DNA of 36,092 nt from Mesorhizobium escarrei (GCF_935825525.1 NZ_CAKXZT010000157.1:1-36092); one strand, 5' to 3'. Shown: positions 7,037 to 14,564, counted from the first letter of the stretch. Notes: generated by a model from the letters alone, not told the origin. Numbers and translations: made by a program.

Positions 7037-7180
7037 GGTGTGTTGAGATTCAGGTCAGGCCGCGCCGAAAATGGTGGTTTCCGAGAACCGGAACGGAGCG
7101 TACGTTTGGGTACGAGAGTACCGGAAGCGCAGGAAATCGGCATTTGCAGGCCGGCATCACCAGAATTTCAACACACCCTA
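7034..7180. mobile_element. MITE-like element with 18-bp terminal inverted repeats
   Basis: TAGGGTGTGTTGAGATTC at 7034-7051 is the reverse complement of 7163-7180 with one mismatch. The two ends enclose about 110 bp with no coding capacity but with internal near-palindromes around 7080-7140. Both ends carry TA at the outer border, consistent with a TA target duplication as made by IS630/Tc1-mariner transposases. No transposase is in the window, so this would be a non-autonomous element. The left TA belongs to the vapC stop codon. Confidence 0.6.
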
Positions 7181-7188
7181 GTCCACCG

Positions 7189-7839
7189 TCAGACCAGCAC
7201 CAGGCCTTGCCGCATCGCGATAGCGATGGCGTCGGTGCGGTTGGCCGCACCTAGCTTGATCAGGATCGCTGCGACGTGGAACTTCGCCGTGTGGACGGAA
7301 ATGTTCAAGCGCCGCGCGATCACCTTGTTGGGCGCGCCTTCGGCCAAGAGCGCCAGCACTTCGCTCTCGCGCGGCGAAAGCGCCGGCCGGCCGGCCCTGT
7401 CGTCGACCGGCTCCTCGTCGGAGAGGTCGTCGTCATGGAAGGCGAAATCGTCATGTCGATCGGACAAAGGGCGGCCCTCGCCCGAGATCCGATAGCCAGC
7501 CGCCGCCAGTCGCGCGGCGGCAGCGATCAGCAGATCGTCCGCTGCCGCCGGCAGCACGGCAAGCACTGTATCGGCCGGCCGCTGCCGGCTCGCTCGTCGC
7601 GACAGGAGCACCTGGGGTATGACGGGATCGTTGGCCCCGCCTTCCAGGCCCCCTCTTTCCAGGTAAACGTCATCGACGATCGCGACATCCGCTCTGTCGG
7701 CGCTATTGCTGCTACCGGCCAGAATCGGCAGCAGATCGCCGGTCGCGGCAAGGGCGGTGGACAGGTGCTCGGCGCGCACGACGTCATCGAGCGCGATCAG
7801 CACCGTCAGCCGCCGCCCCGTGATCCCGTGACTTGCCAT
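7189..7839 (-). CDS. LuxR-type HTH regulator with atypical receiver-like domain
   Basis: The product is 216 residues. The C-terminal part (about 150-215) is a clear LuxR/NarL helix-turn-helix: LSPRESEVLALLAEGAPNKVIARRL, then SVHTAKFHVAAILIKLG and RTDAIAIAMRQGL. The N-terminal half resembles a response-regulator receiver (VLIALDD, ADVAIVDDVYLE) but the rest of the phosphorylation site cannot be recognised, so it may be a pseudo-receiver. No histidine kinase is nearby. Start 7839 has a GAGAAG site and lies 8 bp after the stop of the upstream pseudoprotease gene, so the two form one operon. The target is unknown; the divergent protease is a candidate. Confidence 0.85.
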   Translation of the reverse strand: MASHGITGRRLTVLIALDDVVRAEHLSTALAATGDLLPILAGSSNSADRADVAIVDDVYLERGGLEGGANDPVIPQVLLSRRASRQRPADTVLAVLPAAADDLLIAAAARLAAAGYRISGEGRPLSDRHDDFAFHDDDLSDEEPVDDRAGRPALSPRESEVLALLAEGAPNKVIARRLNISVHTAKFHVAAILIKLGAANRTDAIAIAMRQGLVLV

Positions 7840-7847
7840 CGATCTTC

Positions 7848-8720
7848 TCAGTTCAGCGGCTTTTCGCCGATGGTCAGCACGACGTCGAGCCGTTCGCCGC
7901 CGCGCACCACGCCGAGCGTCACCGACGCGCCGGCACTGTCCGGCCCGAGCCTGCGGATCAGCTCGCGCGGCCCATGCACGGCCTCGCCGTTCCACGACAC
8001 GATGATGTCGCCAAGATGCAGGCCGGCCGCCTTCGCCGGGCCATTGTCGTCGAGGCTCATCACCATCGCGCCATGCGTGTCGCCGCTGCGGATTGGATGC
8101 AGGCCGGCGCCGAGATAGCCGCGCGCGACATGGCCCTTCTCGCGCAGCGTCGCCACCGCCCGTTCGATCGTCTCGTAAGGCATGACCAGCGCCCGCCGGC
8201 GCGGCCCGAACAGCAGCATGCCGATCAGTGCGCCCTTGGCGTCGAGCACCGGGCCGCCCTCGAAACGGCCGCCGGCATTGACGGCCAGATTGATGCGCCG
8301 GTCGATCGTGCCGCCGCGCATCGAGCGCCAGGCCGGACCGACCTCACCAACCGTGCCGAAAGCGGCGAGCGACGCACCGTCGCAATTGCCGACGGCGATA
8401 GCCAGATGGCCCGGCCGCACCGTGCCCGCCTTAGCCAGCGGCGGCACGTCCGGCGCGCCGGTCGGCTTCAGAAGGGCGGTCCCAGTGGATGGATCGCGGC
8501 CGACCAGCTCAGCCTTCACCTTGTCGCCCGATGAAAGCCTCAGCTCGATCTCCTCGCCGGCCTCCACCGCCTCCTCGGCAGCGACAAAATAGCCGTCGCG
8601 CCAATGGAAGGCGGTCGCGGTGCGATGCTGATGCGTGGCGAAGCTCGCCGTCGCCGGCGCCGCTGCGGCGGCGATATCGGCGATGGCGTCGGAAAATGCG
8701 CTCAGATTGAAGTCGCTCAT
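7848..8720 (-). CDS. Trypsin-like/PDZ pseudoprotease (HtrA-related, triad lost)
   Basis: The product is 290 residues: a trypsin-like domain (about 1-195) and a C-terminal PDZ domain (about 200-285, with GYLGAGL and GDIIVSWNGEAV). It aligns by eye with the intact paralogue at 8987. The catalytic histidine motif VTNFHVV reads VAAEEAV (E50), the aspartate in DPDTDIAL is replaced in DPSTGTAL (G80), and the serine motif GNSGGPL reads GRFEGGPV (E154). All three catalytic residues are therefore absent while the fold motifs remain. There is no signal peptide, so it should stay in the cytoplasm. It is co-transcribed with the LuxR-type regulator and divergent from the active paralogue. A peptide-binding or regulatory role is inferred. 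Confidence 0.85.
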   Translation of the reverse strand: MSDFNLSAFSDAIADIAAAAAPATASFATHQHRTATAFHWRDGYFVAAEEAVEAGEEIELRLSSGDKVKAELVGRDPSTGTALLKPTGAPDVPPLAKAGTVRPGHLAIAVGNCDGASLAAFGTVGEVGPAWRSMRGGTIDRRINLAVNAGGRFEGGPVLDAKGALIGMLLFGPRRRALVMPYETIERAVATLREKGHVARGYLGAGLHPIRSGDTHGAMVMSLDDNGPAKAAGLHLGDIIVSWNGEAVHGPRELIRRLGPDSAGASVTLGVVRGGERLDVVLTIGEKPLN

Positions 8721-8741
8721 GTTGGTCTCCTGGGTCTTTAT

Positions 8742-8841
8742 CGCATCGGCCCGAAAATCGACACCGATTTTCGGAAACTACGATGCGAGAACTCTTTTAG
8801 AGCGCACTTTGAGCGTCCAATGGACGCTCGTCGCTCTACCC
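8742..8841 (+). repeat. Dispersed two-hairpin intergenic repeat, copy 2
   Basis: CGCATCGGCCCGAAAATCG pairs with the CGATTTTCGG...CGATGCG half (8742-8787). A second hairpin follows, whose core GAGCGTCCA-A-TGGACGCTC (8811-8829) is a perfect palindrome inside AGAGCG...CGCTCT arms. This is the better preserved copy of the element at 464-563 and lies in the promoter region between the divergent protease genes, where it could affect expression of both. Confidence 0.75.
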
Positions 8842-8986
8842 AGATATCGCTCGGCAGTGCGTTGGCGGGTACTCGCCTGACGGCTAGTTGGGCGTTGGAC
8901 TGGCCATCTGGTCAGGTCGCGGCCGATCCGGCCGCTCCGCACATATAGGCATCCTTCATCTTGCTCTAAAGACACGGAGCCCTGCC

Positions 8987-9934
8987 ATGTCCCTGCCCGC
9001 CCGGCAATTGCAGTTCGACGATGCGCTGCTCGACGATTATTCGGTAACGGTCGCTGATGCCGTGGACCGCATTGGTCCCGCCGTCTGTCGCATCGAGCGC
9101 ATCGGTGGTGCCGGCGGCCAAGGCTCCGGCTTCGTCATCACACCGGATGGGCTGGTCGTAACCAATTTCCACGTCGTTGGCGATGCCCGCACCGTCCGTG
9201 TTACGATGCCGGACGGCGTCTCCAGAGAAGGTCGTGTTCTCGGCCGCGACCCCGACACCGACATCGCGCTGGTGCGTGCCGACGGCAGCTTTGCCGACAT
9301 CGCACCGCTCGGCGATTCCAAGCGCCTGCGGCGCGGCCAGATCGCCATTGCCATCGGCAACCCGCTCGGCTTCGAATGGACCGTCACATCAGGCGTCGTC
9401 TCGGCGCTCGGCCGCTCGATGCGTGCCTCCACCGGCCGGCTGATCGACGATGTCATCCAGACCGACGCAGCACTCAACCCCGGCAATTCCGGTGGACCGC
9501 TGGTGTCGTCGGCGGGCGAGGTCATCGGCGTCAACACCGCCATGATCCATGGCGCGCAAGGCATCGCTTTCGCGGTTGCCTCCAACACCGCCAATTTCGT
9601 CATTTCCGAGATCATCCGCTTCGGCCGCGTGCGCCGCGCCTTCATCGGTGTCTCGGCCGATACGACAAACCTGCCGCGCCGCGCCGCCCTGCTGTCGCAA
9701 GTGTCGAGCAGCACGGCTGTGCGCCTGCGCAGCGTCGAGGCGAACAGCCCGGCGGCCAAGGCCGGGCTCAGGGAAGGCGACATCATCGCCGCCATCGACG
9801 GCCGCCCGGTCACCGGCGTCGACGATCTGGTACGCATGCTCGATGCCGAGCGCATCGGTCGCGAGACACTGTGCACGGTGGTGCGCCGCTCCGGAATTGC
9901 CCAGGTCACGCTGATGCCGGTGGCGCGAAGCTGA
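8987..9934 (+). CDS. S1C-family (HtrA-like) serine protease with PDZ domain
   Basis: The product is 315 residues. The trypsin-like domain has an intact triad: H62 in VVTNFHVVG, D92 in DPDTDIAL and S168 in LNPGNSGGPL. A C-terminal PDZ domain (about 225-312) contains SPAAKAGLREGDIIAAIDGRPV. Relatives degrade or bind misfolded proteins, usually in the periplasm. This one starts MSLPARQLQFDD with no signal peptide or membrane helix, so a cytoplasmic location is likely. The start is chosen by the GGAG site 7-10 nt upstream and by the length of the domain; an upstream frame to 8888 is non-conserved in character. It is divergent from the inactive paralogue. Confidence 0.92.
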   Translation: MSLPARQLQFDDALLDDYSVTVADAVDRIGPAVCRIERIGGAGGQGSGFVITPDGLVVTNFHVVGDARTVRVTMPDGVSREGRVLGRDPDTDIALVRADGSFADIAPLGDSKRLRRGQIAIAIGNPLGFEWTVTSGVVSALGRSMRASTGRLIDDVIQTDAALNPGNSGGPLVSSAGEVIGVNTAMIHGAQGIAFAVASNTANFVISEIIRFGRVRRAFIGVSADTTNLPRRAALLSQVSSSTAVRLRSVEANSPAAKAGLREGDIIAAIDGRPVTGVDDLVRMLDAERIGRETLCTVVRRSGIAQVTLMPVARS

Positions 9935-10036
9935 CCATTATCGGCTCAAAGATCTGGCCGAGCAGCGAAACCACCAGCCAGTGTGCCAAGCAGGACCGCG
10001 CAGTCGCCGCCGACGACTAGCGAACTCATCGTCGTC

Positions 10037-10459
10037 TCAGCCCGCCGCCCCTTCAACAAACTGCGCCAGGAACTCGGCGCTGGGCGGGATCGGCTTGATC
10101 ACGTCGATCAGCACGCCATTGGGGTCTTTGGTGATGAAGTGGCGCTGGCCGAAGGCTTCGTCGCGCAGGCTGCACAGGATCGGCAGGCCGGCGGCGGTGA
10201 TCCGCTCGTAGACCGCATCCGGGTTCTTGACCTCGAAATTGATCAGCAGGCCGGAGGTACGGCCGCGCCCTTCCTCAGGAATCGTTTCATGATCGCCCTG
10301 GACGATGCCGAGATTGACGTGGCGATCCTCGGTGGATTGCAGATGCACGTACCAGTCGCTCTCGAACAGCGGCTTGAAGCTGAAGTGCGTGACATAGAAG
10401 GCCTTCGTGCCGGCAACGTCGCCGGTCATCAGCACCGGGTAATAGCTTGTCGTCTTCAT
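10037..10459 (-). CDS. VOC-family protein (glyoxalase/bleomycin-resistance fold)
   Basis: The 140-residue product shows the vicinal-oxygen-chelate pattern: SYYPVLMTGDVAGTKAFYVTHF, then HVNLGIVQ, GLLINFEVKNPDAVYERITAAG and GQRHFITKDPNGVLIDVIKP. VOC proteins bind a metal and act as lyases, dioxygenases or drug-binding proteins; the substrate cannot be read from the sequence. A GGAAAG site precedes the ATG at 10459. The gene is divergent from a TetR regulator and both share two operator-like palindromes, so it is probably the main target of that repressor. Confidence 0.88.
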   Translation of the reverse strand: MKTTSYYPVLMTGDVAGTKAFYVTHFSFKPLFESDWYVHLQSTEDRHVNLGIVQGDHETIPEEGRGRTSGLLINFEVKNPDAVYERITAAGLPILCSLRDEAFGQRHFITKDPNGVLIDVIKPIPPSAEFLAQFVEGAAG

Positions 10460-10480
10460 CTTTCCTTCTCCCGTCAAATA

Positions 10481-10526
10481 ACATACAGTCTGCATGTAAA
10501 TGCGTATTAACATACAGGCTGCATGT
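10481..10526. promoter_or_regulatory. Twin TetR-type operators between VOC and tetR genes
   Basis: The 17-bp imperfect palindrome ACATACAGNCTGCATGT occurs at 10481-10497 and 10510-10526, 29 bp apart centre to centre. The first lies 22 bp upstream of the VOC start; the second touches the ATG at 10527. Two identical-phase sites in a 67-bp divergent intergenic region suggest cooperative repression of both genes by the TetR product. Confidence 0.75.
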
Positions 10527-11153
10527 ATGCAACAGGAATCCGCGCGCCGCTCCAATCGCGATCGTACCGAAGCGACGCGCGCCGACCTGATCGCCGCGGC
10601 GCGAAAACTGTTCATCGAAAAGTCCTATGCGGAGACCGGCACGCCCGAGATCGTTGCTGCGGCCGGCGTCACGCGCGGCGCGCTCTATCATCACTTTGCC
10701 GATAAGCAGGCGCTGTTCGCCGCAGTGGTCGAGCAGGAGGCGGCTGCTGTGGCGGAAGAGATCGAGCGCGCCTCGCCGCCCTCGCTGTTTGCCCGCGACG
10801 CGCTGGTCGCCGGCTCGGATGCCTATCTTGCCGCCATGCGAATGCCTGGCCGCACCCGGCTGCTGCTGCTCGACGGACCGGCCGTGCTCGGCCGCGCCGC
10901 CATGGACGAGATCGACAACCGCCACGGCAACCGCTCGCTGCGCGAGGGTCTCGTCGCCGCGATGCGCTCCCACTCGATGACGAAATTGCCTGTGGAAGCG
11001 CTAACGGCTTTGCTTGCCGCCGCTTTCGACCGCGCGGCACTCGCCATTGAAGCTGGAGCGTCGGCCGAGGACTATCGCACGGTTCTCATGGCGCTGATCG
11101 ACGGACTGACTCCGGCTCCTCCTCAGGCACCTCACCCGGCTCGAACTCGTTGA
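10527..11153 (+). CDS. TetR/AcrR-family transcriptional regulator
   Basis: The product is 208 residues. The N-terminal helix-turn-helix is standard: TRADLIAAARKLFIEKSYAETGTPEIVAAAGVTRGALYHHFADKQALF (split over residues 18-65); the remainder is a variable helical ligand domain. It likely represses itself and the divergent VOC gene through the two palindromes at 10481-10526. The start is uncertain: ATG 10527 follows the second operator with no ribosome site, and ATG 10500 would place coding sequence across that operator. A leaderless transcript is possible. Its 3' end overlaps the convergent LysR gene by 68 bp. Confidence 0.88.
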   Translation: MQQESARRSNRDRTEATRADLIAAARKLFIEKSYAETGTPEIVAAAGVTRGALYHHFADKQALFAAVVEQEAAAVAEEIERASPPSLFARDALVAGSDAYLAAMRMPGRTRLLLLDGPAVLGRAAMDEIDNRHGNRSLREGLVAAMRSHSMTKLPVEALTALLAAAFDRAALAIEAGASAEDYRTVLMALIDGLTPAPPQAPHPARTR

Positions 11154-12054
11154 AGCAGCCAAGCTGGCGCTTGAATTCGTCGATCAGCCAGGCTGCCGCC
11201 GGTTTCGGACTACGGTCGGCGCGATGCATGGCATAGAGCGGCGCCCGCACCTCGCTGTAGGGTTCGAGGTCGAGCTCGACAAGGCGGCCGCTTGCCAGAT
11301 CCTCGGCGATCAGCCAGCGCGGCAGCCCGCCCCAGCCTAATCCCTCACGCATCAGCGCATGCTTGGTGCGCACGTCGGTCAGCCGCCAGGTGCGGTAGGC
11401 AAAGACGCCGTAATCGCGCCCGCGCGTCCGCTCCGACTGATCACTGACGACCAGTTGGGTGTGCTCGCGCACCTCCTCTAGCGGCACTCGTCCTGGCAGT
11501 AGCGCCAAAGGGTGATCGGGCGCCGCGACCGGCACCATCGTCGTGAAGCCGATGCGCAGCAGGTGCACGTCGGCATCGCCCGGAATGCCGCCGATTCCAA
11601 AATCGGCCTGCCCGTTGACCACCTGCTCGACGATCAGCCCCAGCGAACCGGTATGCAGGCGCAACGTCACGGTCGGGAATTGCACCTCGAAGGCCTTCAA
11701 CACCCGCACCAGCACCGGCGAAGCCAAGGTCATCTCCACTGACATGACGACCTCGGCCTCGAGACCCTGCCGGTGGCCGTCGACACGCGAGCGAATCCGC
11801 TGCAGCACGCCGACCATGCGCCGCGCATCTTCAAGCGTCGCCTTCCCGATATCGGTCAGTTGCGGCTCGCGCGTACCCTCGCGCTCGAACAGTTTCAGCC
11901 CGAGCTGCGCCTCCAGATTGGCGATGGCGTAGCTGATGACCGATTGCGCGCGGTTGAGCTTGCGCCCGGCGGCGGAGAAACTGCCGGTGTCGGCCACCGT
12001 AACCAGGATCTGCAGTTGGTCGAGTGTTGGGTTGGGTTGCATCGTTCCATCCAT
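11086..12054 (-). CDS. LysR-family transcriptional regulator
   Basis: The product is 322 residues, slightly longer than the usual 300. The N-terminal winged helix-turn-helix is typical (LDQLQILVTVADTGSFSAAGRKL, then AQSVISYAIANLEAQLGLKLFER). The effector domain begins about residue 95 and includes ADFGIGGIPG and GWGGLPRWLIAEDL. It is divergent from the azoreductase gene 95 bp away, the classical layout for LysR control of a neighbour. An alternative start at 12042 (MQPNPT) is equally likely. The acidic C-terminal tail (EFEPGEVPEEEPESVRR) is the part overlapping the convergent tetR gene, and may be a late extension. Confidence 0.9.
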   Translation of the reverse strand: MDGTMQPNPTLDQLQILVTVADTGSFSAAGRKLNRAQSVISYAIANLEAQLGLKLFEREGTREPQLTDIGKATLEDARRMVGVLQRIRSRVDGHRQGLEAEVVMSVEMTLASPVLVRVLKAFEVQFPTVTLRLHTGSLGLIVEQVVNGQADFGIGGIPGDADVHLLRIGFTTMVPVAAPDHPLALLPGRVPLEEVREHTQLVVSDQSERTRGRDYGVFAYRTWRLTDVRTKHALMREGLGWGGLPRWLIAEDLASGRLVELDLEPYSEVRAPLYAMHRADRSPKPAAAWLIDEFKRQLGCFNEFEPGEVPEEEPESVRRSAP

Positions 12055-12149
12055 AATTTAGATGGATCATACGAAAAATATACCAGTTTTTCAAATGGGC
12101 TGGCAGACCCATATTTGCGGGACATTCAACTCATCCCTGGAGACCCGCC
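12055..12149. promoter_or_regulatory. Divergent LysR/azoR promoter region
   Basis: This 95-bp AT-richer spacer contains an imperfect inverted repeat, CAAATGGG (12092-12099) with CCCATATTTG (12108-12117), and a second AT-rich stretch near 12068-12090. Either could be the LysR binding site. No consensus promoter boxes are assigned. Confidence 0.4.
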
Positions 12150-12785
12150 ATGTCTATCCTTCTTGTTACATCGAGCCCGCGCGGCAATGCCTCGCACTCG
12201 ACCCGTATCGCCACCGAACTCGCCGAGAAACTGCTTGCCCCCGATCCCTCGGCCAAGCTTGTCGTCCGCGACCTCGTCGCCGACCCGCTGCCGCATATCG
12301 ATCCCGATTATTCGACCGGCATCTATACGCCCGTCGAGGCCCGCACCCAGCGCCAGGCCGAGGTCGTCGGCGTTTCCGACGGCGTGTTGGATGAACTGTT
12401 TGCGGCAGACACCATCATCCTCGCCACCGGCTTCATCAATTTCGGCATCTCGTCGACCCTGAAATCCTGGGTCGATCACGTCGCCCGCTCCGGCAAGACT
12501 TTCGCTTATGGCGAGAATGGCCCGAAGGGCCTTGTCACCGGCAAGAAGGTTTACATCGTCCTTGCCTCGGGCGGCATCTATTCGGAGGGCGCTGCCGTGC
12601 AGATGGATCACGCCATCCCTTACCTGCGCAGCGTGCTTGGCTTCATCGGCATGACCGATGTCGAAGTCATCCGCATCGAAGGCGTCGGCATGGGCCCCGA
12701 GGCCGTCACCGCCGCTCTGGCCAAGGCATCGGCCAAGGTGGATGCGGTGGTGGCCTCGACCGGGGCAGTTGCCGCTGCCGCGTAG
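12150..12785 (+). CDS. azoR: FMN-dependent NADH:quinone/azo oxidoreductase
   Basis: The 211-residue product is a flavodoxin-like reductase of the AzoR family. Visible motifs are ILLVTSSPRGNASHSTRIA (FMN phosphate loop, residues 3-21), the GFINFGISSTLKSWVDHVARSGKTF segment that lines the flavin and dimer interface, and ASGGIYSEG. AzoR enzymes reduce quinones and azo or nitro compounds with NADH and protect against electrophile stress. A GGAGAC site precedes the ATG. It is a single gene ended by a strong terminator and is probably controlled by the divergent LysR protein. Confidence 0.92.
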   Translation: MSILLVTSSPRGNASHSTRIATELAEKLLAPDPSAKLVVRDLVADPLPHIDPDYSTGIYTPVEARTQRQAEVVGVSDGVLDELFAADTIILATGFINFGISSTLKSWVDHVARSGKTFAYGENGPKGLVTGKKVYIVLASGGIYSEGAAVQMDHAIPYLRSVLGFIGMTDVEVIRIEGVGMGPEAVTAALAKASAKVDAVVASTGAVAAAA

Positions 12786-12812
12786 AGCGCGAACAACTGG
12801 TAATCAGAACCG

Positions 12813-12842
12813 AAAAGGCAGGCGCCGGGCGCCTGCCTTTTT
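12813..12842 (+). terminator. Intrinsic terminator after azoR
   Basis: AAAAGGCAGGCGCC and GGCGCCTGCCTTTTT form a long perfect stem 28 bp after the azoR stop, with a T-run on the plus strand and a matching A-run at the left. It may also stop transcription coming from the minus-strand HlyU gene at 12907. Confidence 0.88.
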
Positions 12843-12906
12843 GCACTTGCCTGATGCCTGCAGCTTTACGTCGCTCCGAAGTCGCGCGACATTGCCATTC
12901 GCGACG

Positions 12907-13200
12907 CTACCCGAACATCTTCTCGCCTTGCTCGTCGACCAGCTGAATGCCCTTCTTGATCGAGATGTCGACAGCATCATCGAGTCCAGCAAAACGATCG
13001 GCGCGGATGAATTTGTGCTCCTTCATCACGCCGTCGATCTCCTTGGAAACCACGCCGCAGGTCTGGTATTGGCCCTCCGCCTTGTACGGCGTGGCGCTGA
13101 TCAAAAATCCCTTGTGCTCGATCTGCTTTGCCGGTGCAGCACTCTTTGGCTCGCCCGCGTCACCGCCGCCACCGCCGAAAAGACGTTTCAGAAAAGACAT
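12907..13200 (-). CDS. HlyU-family protein
   Basis: The 97-residue product starts MSFLKRLFGGGGGD, has a flexible alanine-rich linker and then the HlyU core: IEHKGFLISATPYKAEGQYQ, CGVVSKEIDG, KEHKFIRADRFAGLDDAVDISIKKG and QLVDEQGEKMF. The family is named for a Vibrio haemolysin regulator. In rhizobia these small proteins are common with no proven role, and a DNA-binding domain cannot be seen. ATG 13200 is preferred over 13221 because the family begins MSFLKKLFG. It stands alone between convergent and tandem neighbours. Confidence 0.88.
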   Translation of the reverse strand: MSFLKRLFGGGGGDAGEPKSAAPAKQIEHKGFLISATPYKAEGQYQTCGVVSKEIDGVMKEHKFIRADRFAGLDDAVDISIKKGIQLVDEQGEKMFG

Positions 13201-13259
13201 GGGCGCGCCCTCCAACGGCAATCATCCTGTATCACATAGCGTGATGCAGGATGATTTCA

Positions 13260-13979
13260 CTAGCGGTCCTTAGGCAAACGGGCAAGGGCCGCATCCGGAC
13301 CCAGAAGTCGGTCGCGCGACAGTGCTTCCAGCGCTTCGGCCGCCCCTTCCAGTATGGCGATCGCCTCGGCCTGTTTTTCAGCCGGCGCATCGACAAAGTG
13401 GCCGAGGGCTGCGCGGAGCCGGTGGCGCACGGCGCGGAATTCGTCGCGCTTTTCCGAACCGCCGCGGCCGCGCCGTCCGCCATCCTCGCCGTCGTCGTTC
13501 CAGCCGAACCAGTCGCGCGCCTTAGCCATCTTGCGGCCGAAACGCTCGAGATGATCGAGCACGTGGTCGATCATCTCGCGATTGTCATTGAGATGCGCCT
13601 GCCCTGCCTCGGTAATCGAAAAAACCTTCTTGTTGCCTTCCGCCGACGAGACGGCATAGCCGGCCTCTTCCAGGAAGGTCAGCGTCGGATAGACCACGCC
13701 GGGGCTCGGGCTGTAGACGCCGCTGGTGCGTTCCTCCAGCGCCTTGATGATGTCATAGCCGTGGCGCGGCGCCTCGGCCAGCAGCGACAGCGTGATCAGC
13801 TTGAGATCGCCGTCGGCCAGCATACGCCCGGCGCGGAACATGTCGCCCGGCCCGCCGCGCCCGCCGCCCCTCATGCCGTGGCCGAATGGGCCGAAGCCGC
13901 CGCCACGGCCGCCGAATTTGCCCGCCATATGCATGAAAACGCGCTCGGCATGCTTGCCGAAATGATGATGTCGGTGCAT
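13260..13979 (-). CDS. PadR-family regulator with His/Gly-rich N-terminus
   Basis: The product is 239 residues. A winged-helix PadR domain (about 56-125) shows DLKLITLSLLAEAPRHGYDIIKALEE, SPSPGVVYPTLTFLEEAGYV-like sequence and KKVFSITEAGQAHL. Ahead of it is an unusual tail, MHRHHHFGKHAERVFMHMAGK then a glycine/arginine/phenylalanine-rich stretch, which could bind metal or nucleic acid. A C-terminal helical region of about 110 residues probably dimerises. Two near-identical palindromes lie 14 and 64 bp upstream, so self-repression is likely. No obvious partner gene is co-directed downstream except the HlyU gene 60 bp away. Confidence 0.9.
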   Translation of the reverse strand: MHRHHHFGKHAERVFMHMAGKFGGRGGGFGPFGHGMRGGGRGGPGDMFRAGRMLADGDLKLITLSLLAEAPRHGYDIIKALEERTSGVYSPSPGVVYPTLTFLEEAGYAVSSAEGNKKVFSITEAGQAHLNDNREMIDHVLDHLERFGRKMAKARDWFGWNDDGEDGGRRGRGGSEKRDEFRAVRHRLRAALGHFVDAPAEKQAEAIAILEGAAEALEALSRDRLLGPDAALARLPKDR

Positions 13980-13992
13980 TGTCTGCTCCTTG

Positions 13993-14064
13993 AGATATGT
14001 CTTACGATATATCTTAGCTAAGCGCGTGAAGCGATTGAGTCAAGATATATCTTACGATGTATCT
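13993..14064 (-). promoter_or_regulatory. Twin PadR operators upstream of padR-like gene
   Basis: Two 22-bp copies of AGATAT-N10-ATATCT-type sequence with the common core CTTACGAT lie at 13993-14014 and 14043-14064, 50 bp apart (about five helical turns). The first begins 14 bp upstream of the start codon. The AT-rich palindromes stand out in GC-rich surroundings and fit autoregulation by the PadR protein. Confidence 0.75.
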
Positions 14065-14118
14065 CGCGCGCTGCATCGTCGGCGGGCGCCGAGAGCGGCT
14101 TTGCGGACGAAATACCGC

Positions 14119-14499
14119 CTACCAGCGGCCCTTGCGCCGATTCCAGGCACAGAGAAGATCAGCGACGCGATCATAGGCATAGCGTGTCAGCGGCAGCACG
14201 GCGCGGTTGCCGAACAGCGCTGCCAGCCAGCCCTCGCCCGGCGTTCTCAGCCAGACGGCAATTGCGACGTCGGCGCCGACCAGCAGCTTGCCGTCCGCAT
14301 CGGTTGCGTGCAGCCGGCGGCGGATGTCGTCCAGCGACACGCCGTATCCGGCCAGCGCCGCCGGTTCGGCATTGATGTCGCGAAACGCGATTCGCCCGGC
14401 CTTGATCGACTCGACCAGCCGCCGCTTCTGCCGGCTAATGCCGGCATCGCAAACCGGACAACGGGTATTGTACCAGATGGTCAGCAGGGGCTTGGGCAT
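14119..14499 (-). CDS. DCC-family protein (DUF393, thiol-disulfide oxidoreductase-like)
   Basis: The 126-residue product starts MPKPLLTIWYNTRCPVCDAG, a variant of the DxxCxxC motif that names the family, and continues with IAFRDINAEP, GKLLVGADVAIAVWLRTPG and a C-terminal YDRVADLLCAWNRRKG. DCC proteins are predicted thioredoxin-like oxidoreductases with unknown partners. The start at 14499 puts the motif at the usual place; a longer frame to 14613 runs into tandem repeats and is rejected. It lies upstream of the PadR gene on the same strand but is separated by that gene's operators. Confidence 0.88.
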   Translation of the reverse strand: MPKPLLTIWYNTRCPVCDAGISRQKRRLVESIKAGRIAFRDINAEPAALAGYGVSLDDIRRRLHATDADGKLLVGADVAIAVWLRTPGEGWLAALFGNRAVLPLTRYAYDRVADLLCAWNRRKGRW

Positions 14500-14564
14500 G
14501 TGTCTCGAGACGCGAGCTGAAGTGCTGCGCTGACTATCCGGGAAATACCTTCGCCCCGCCCGCA

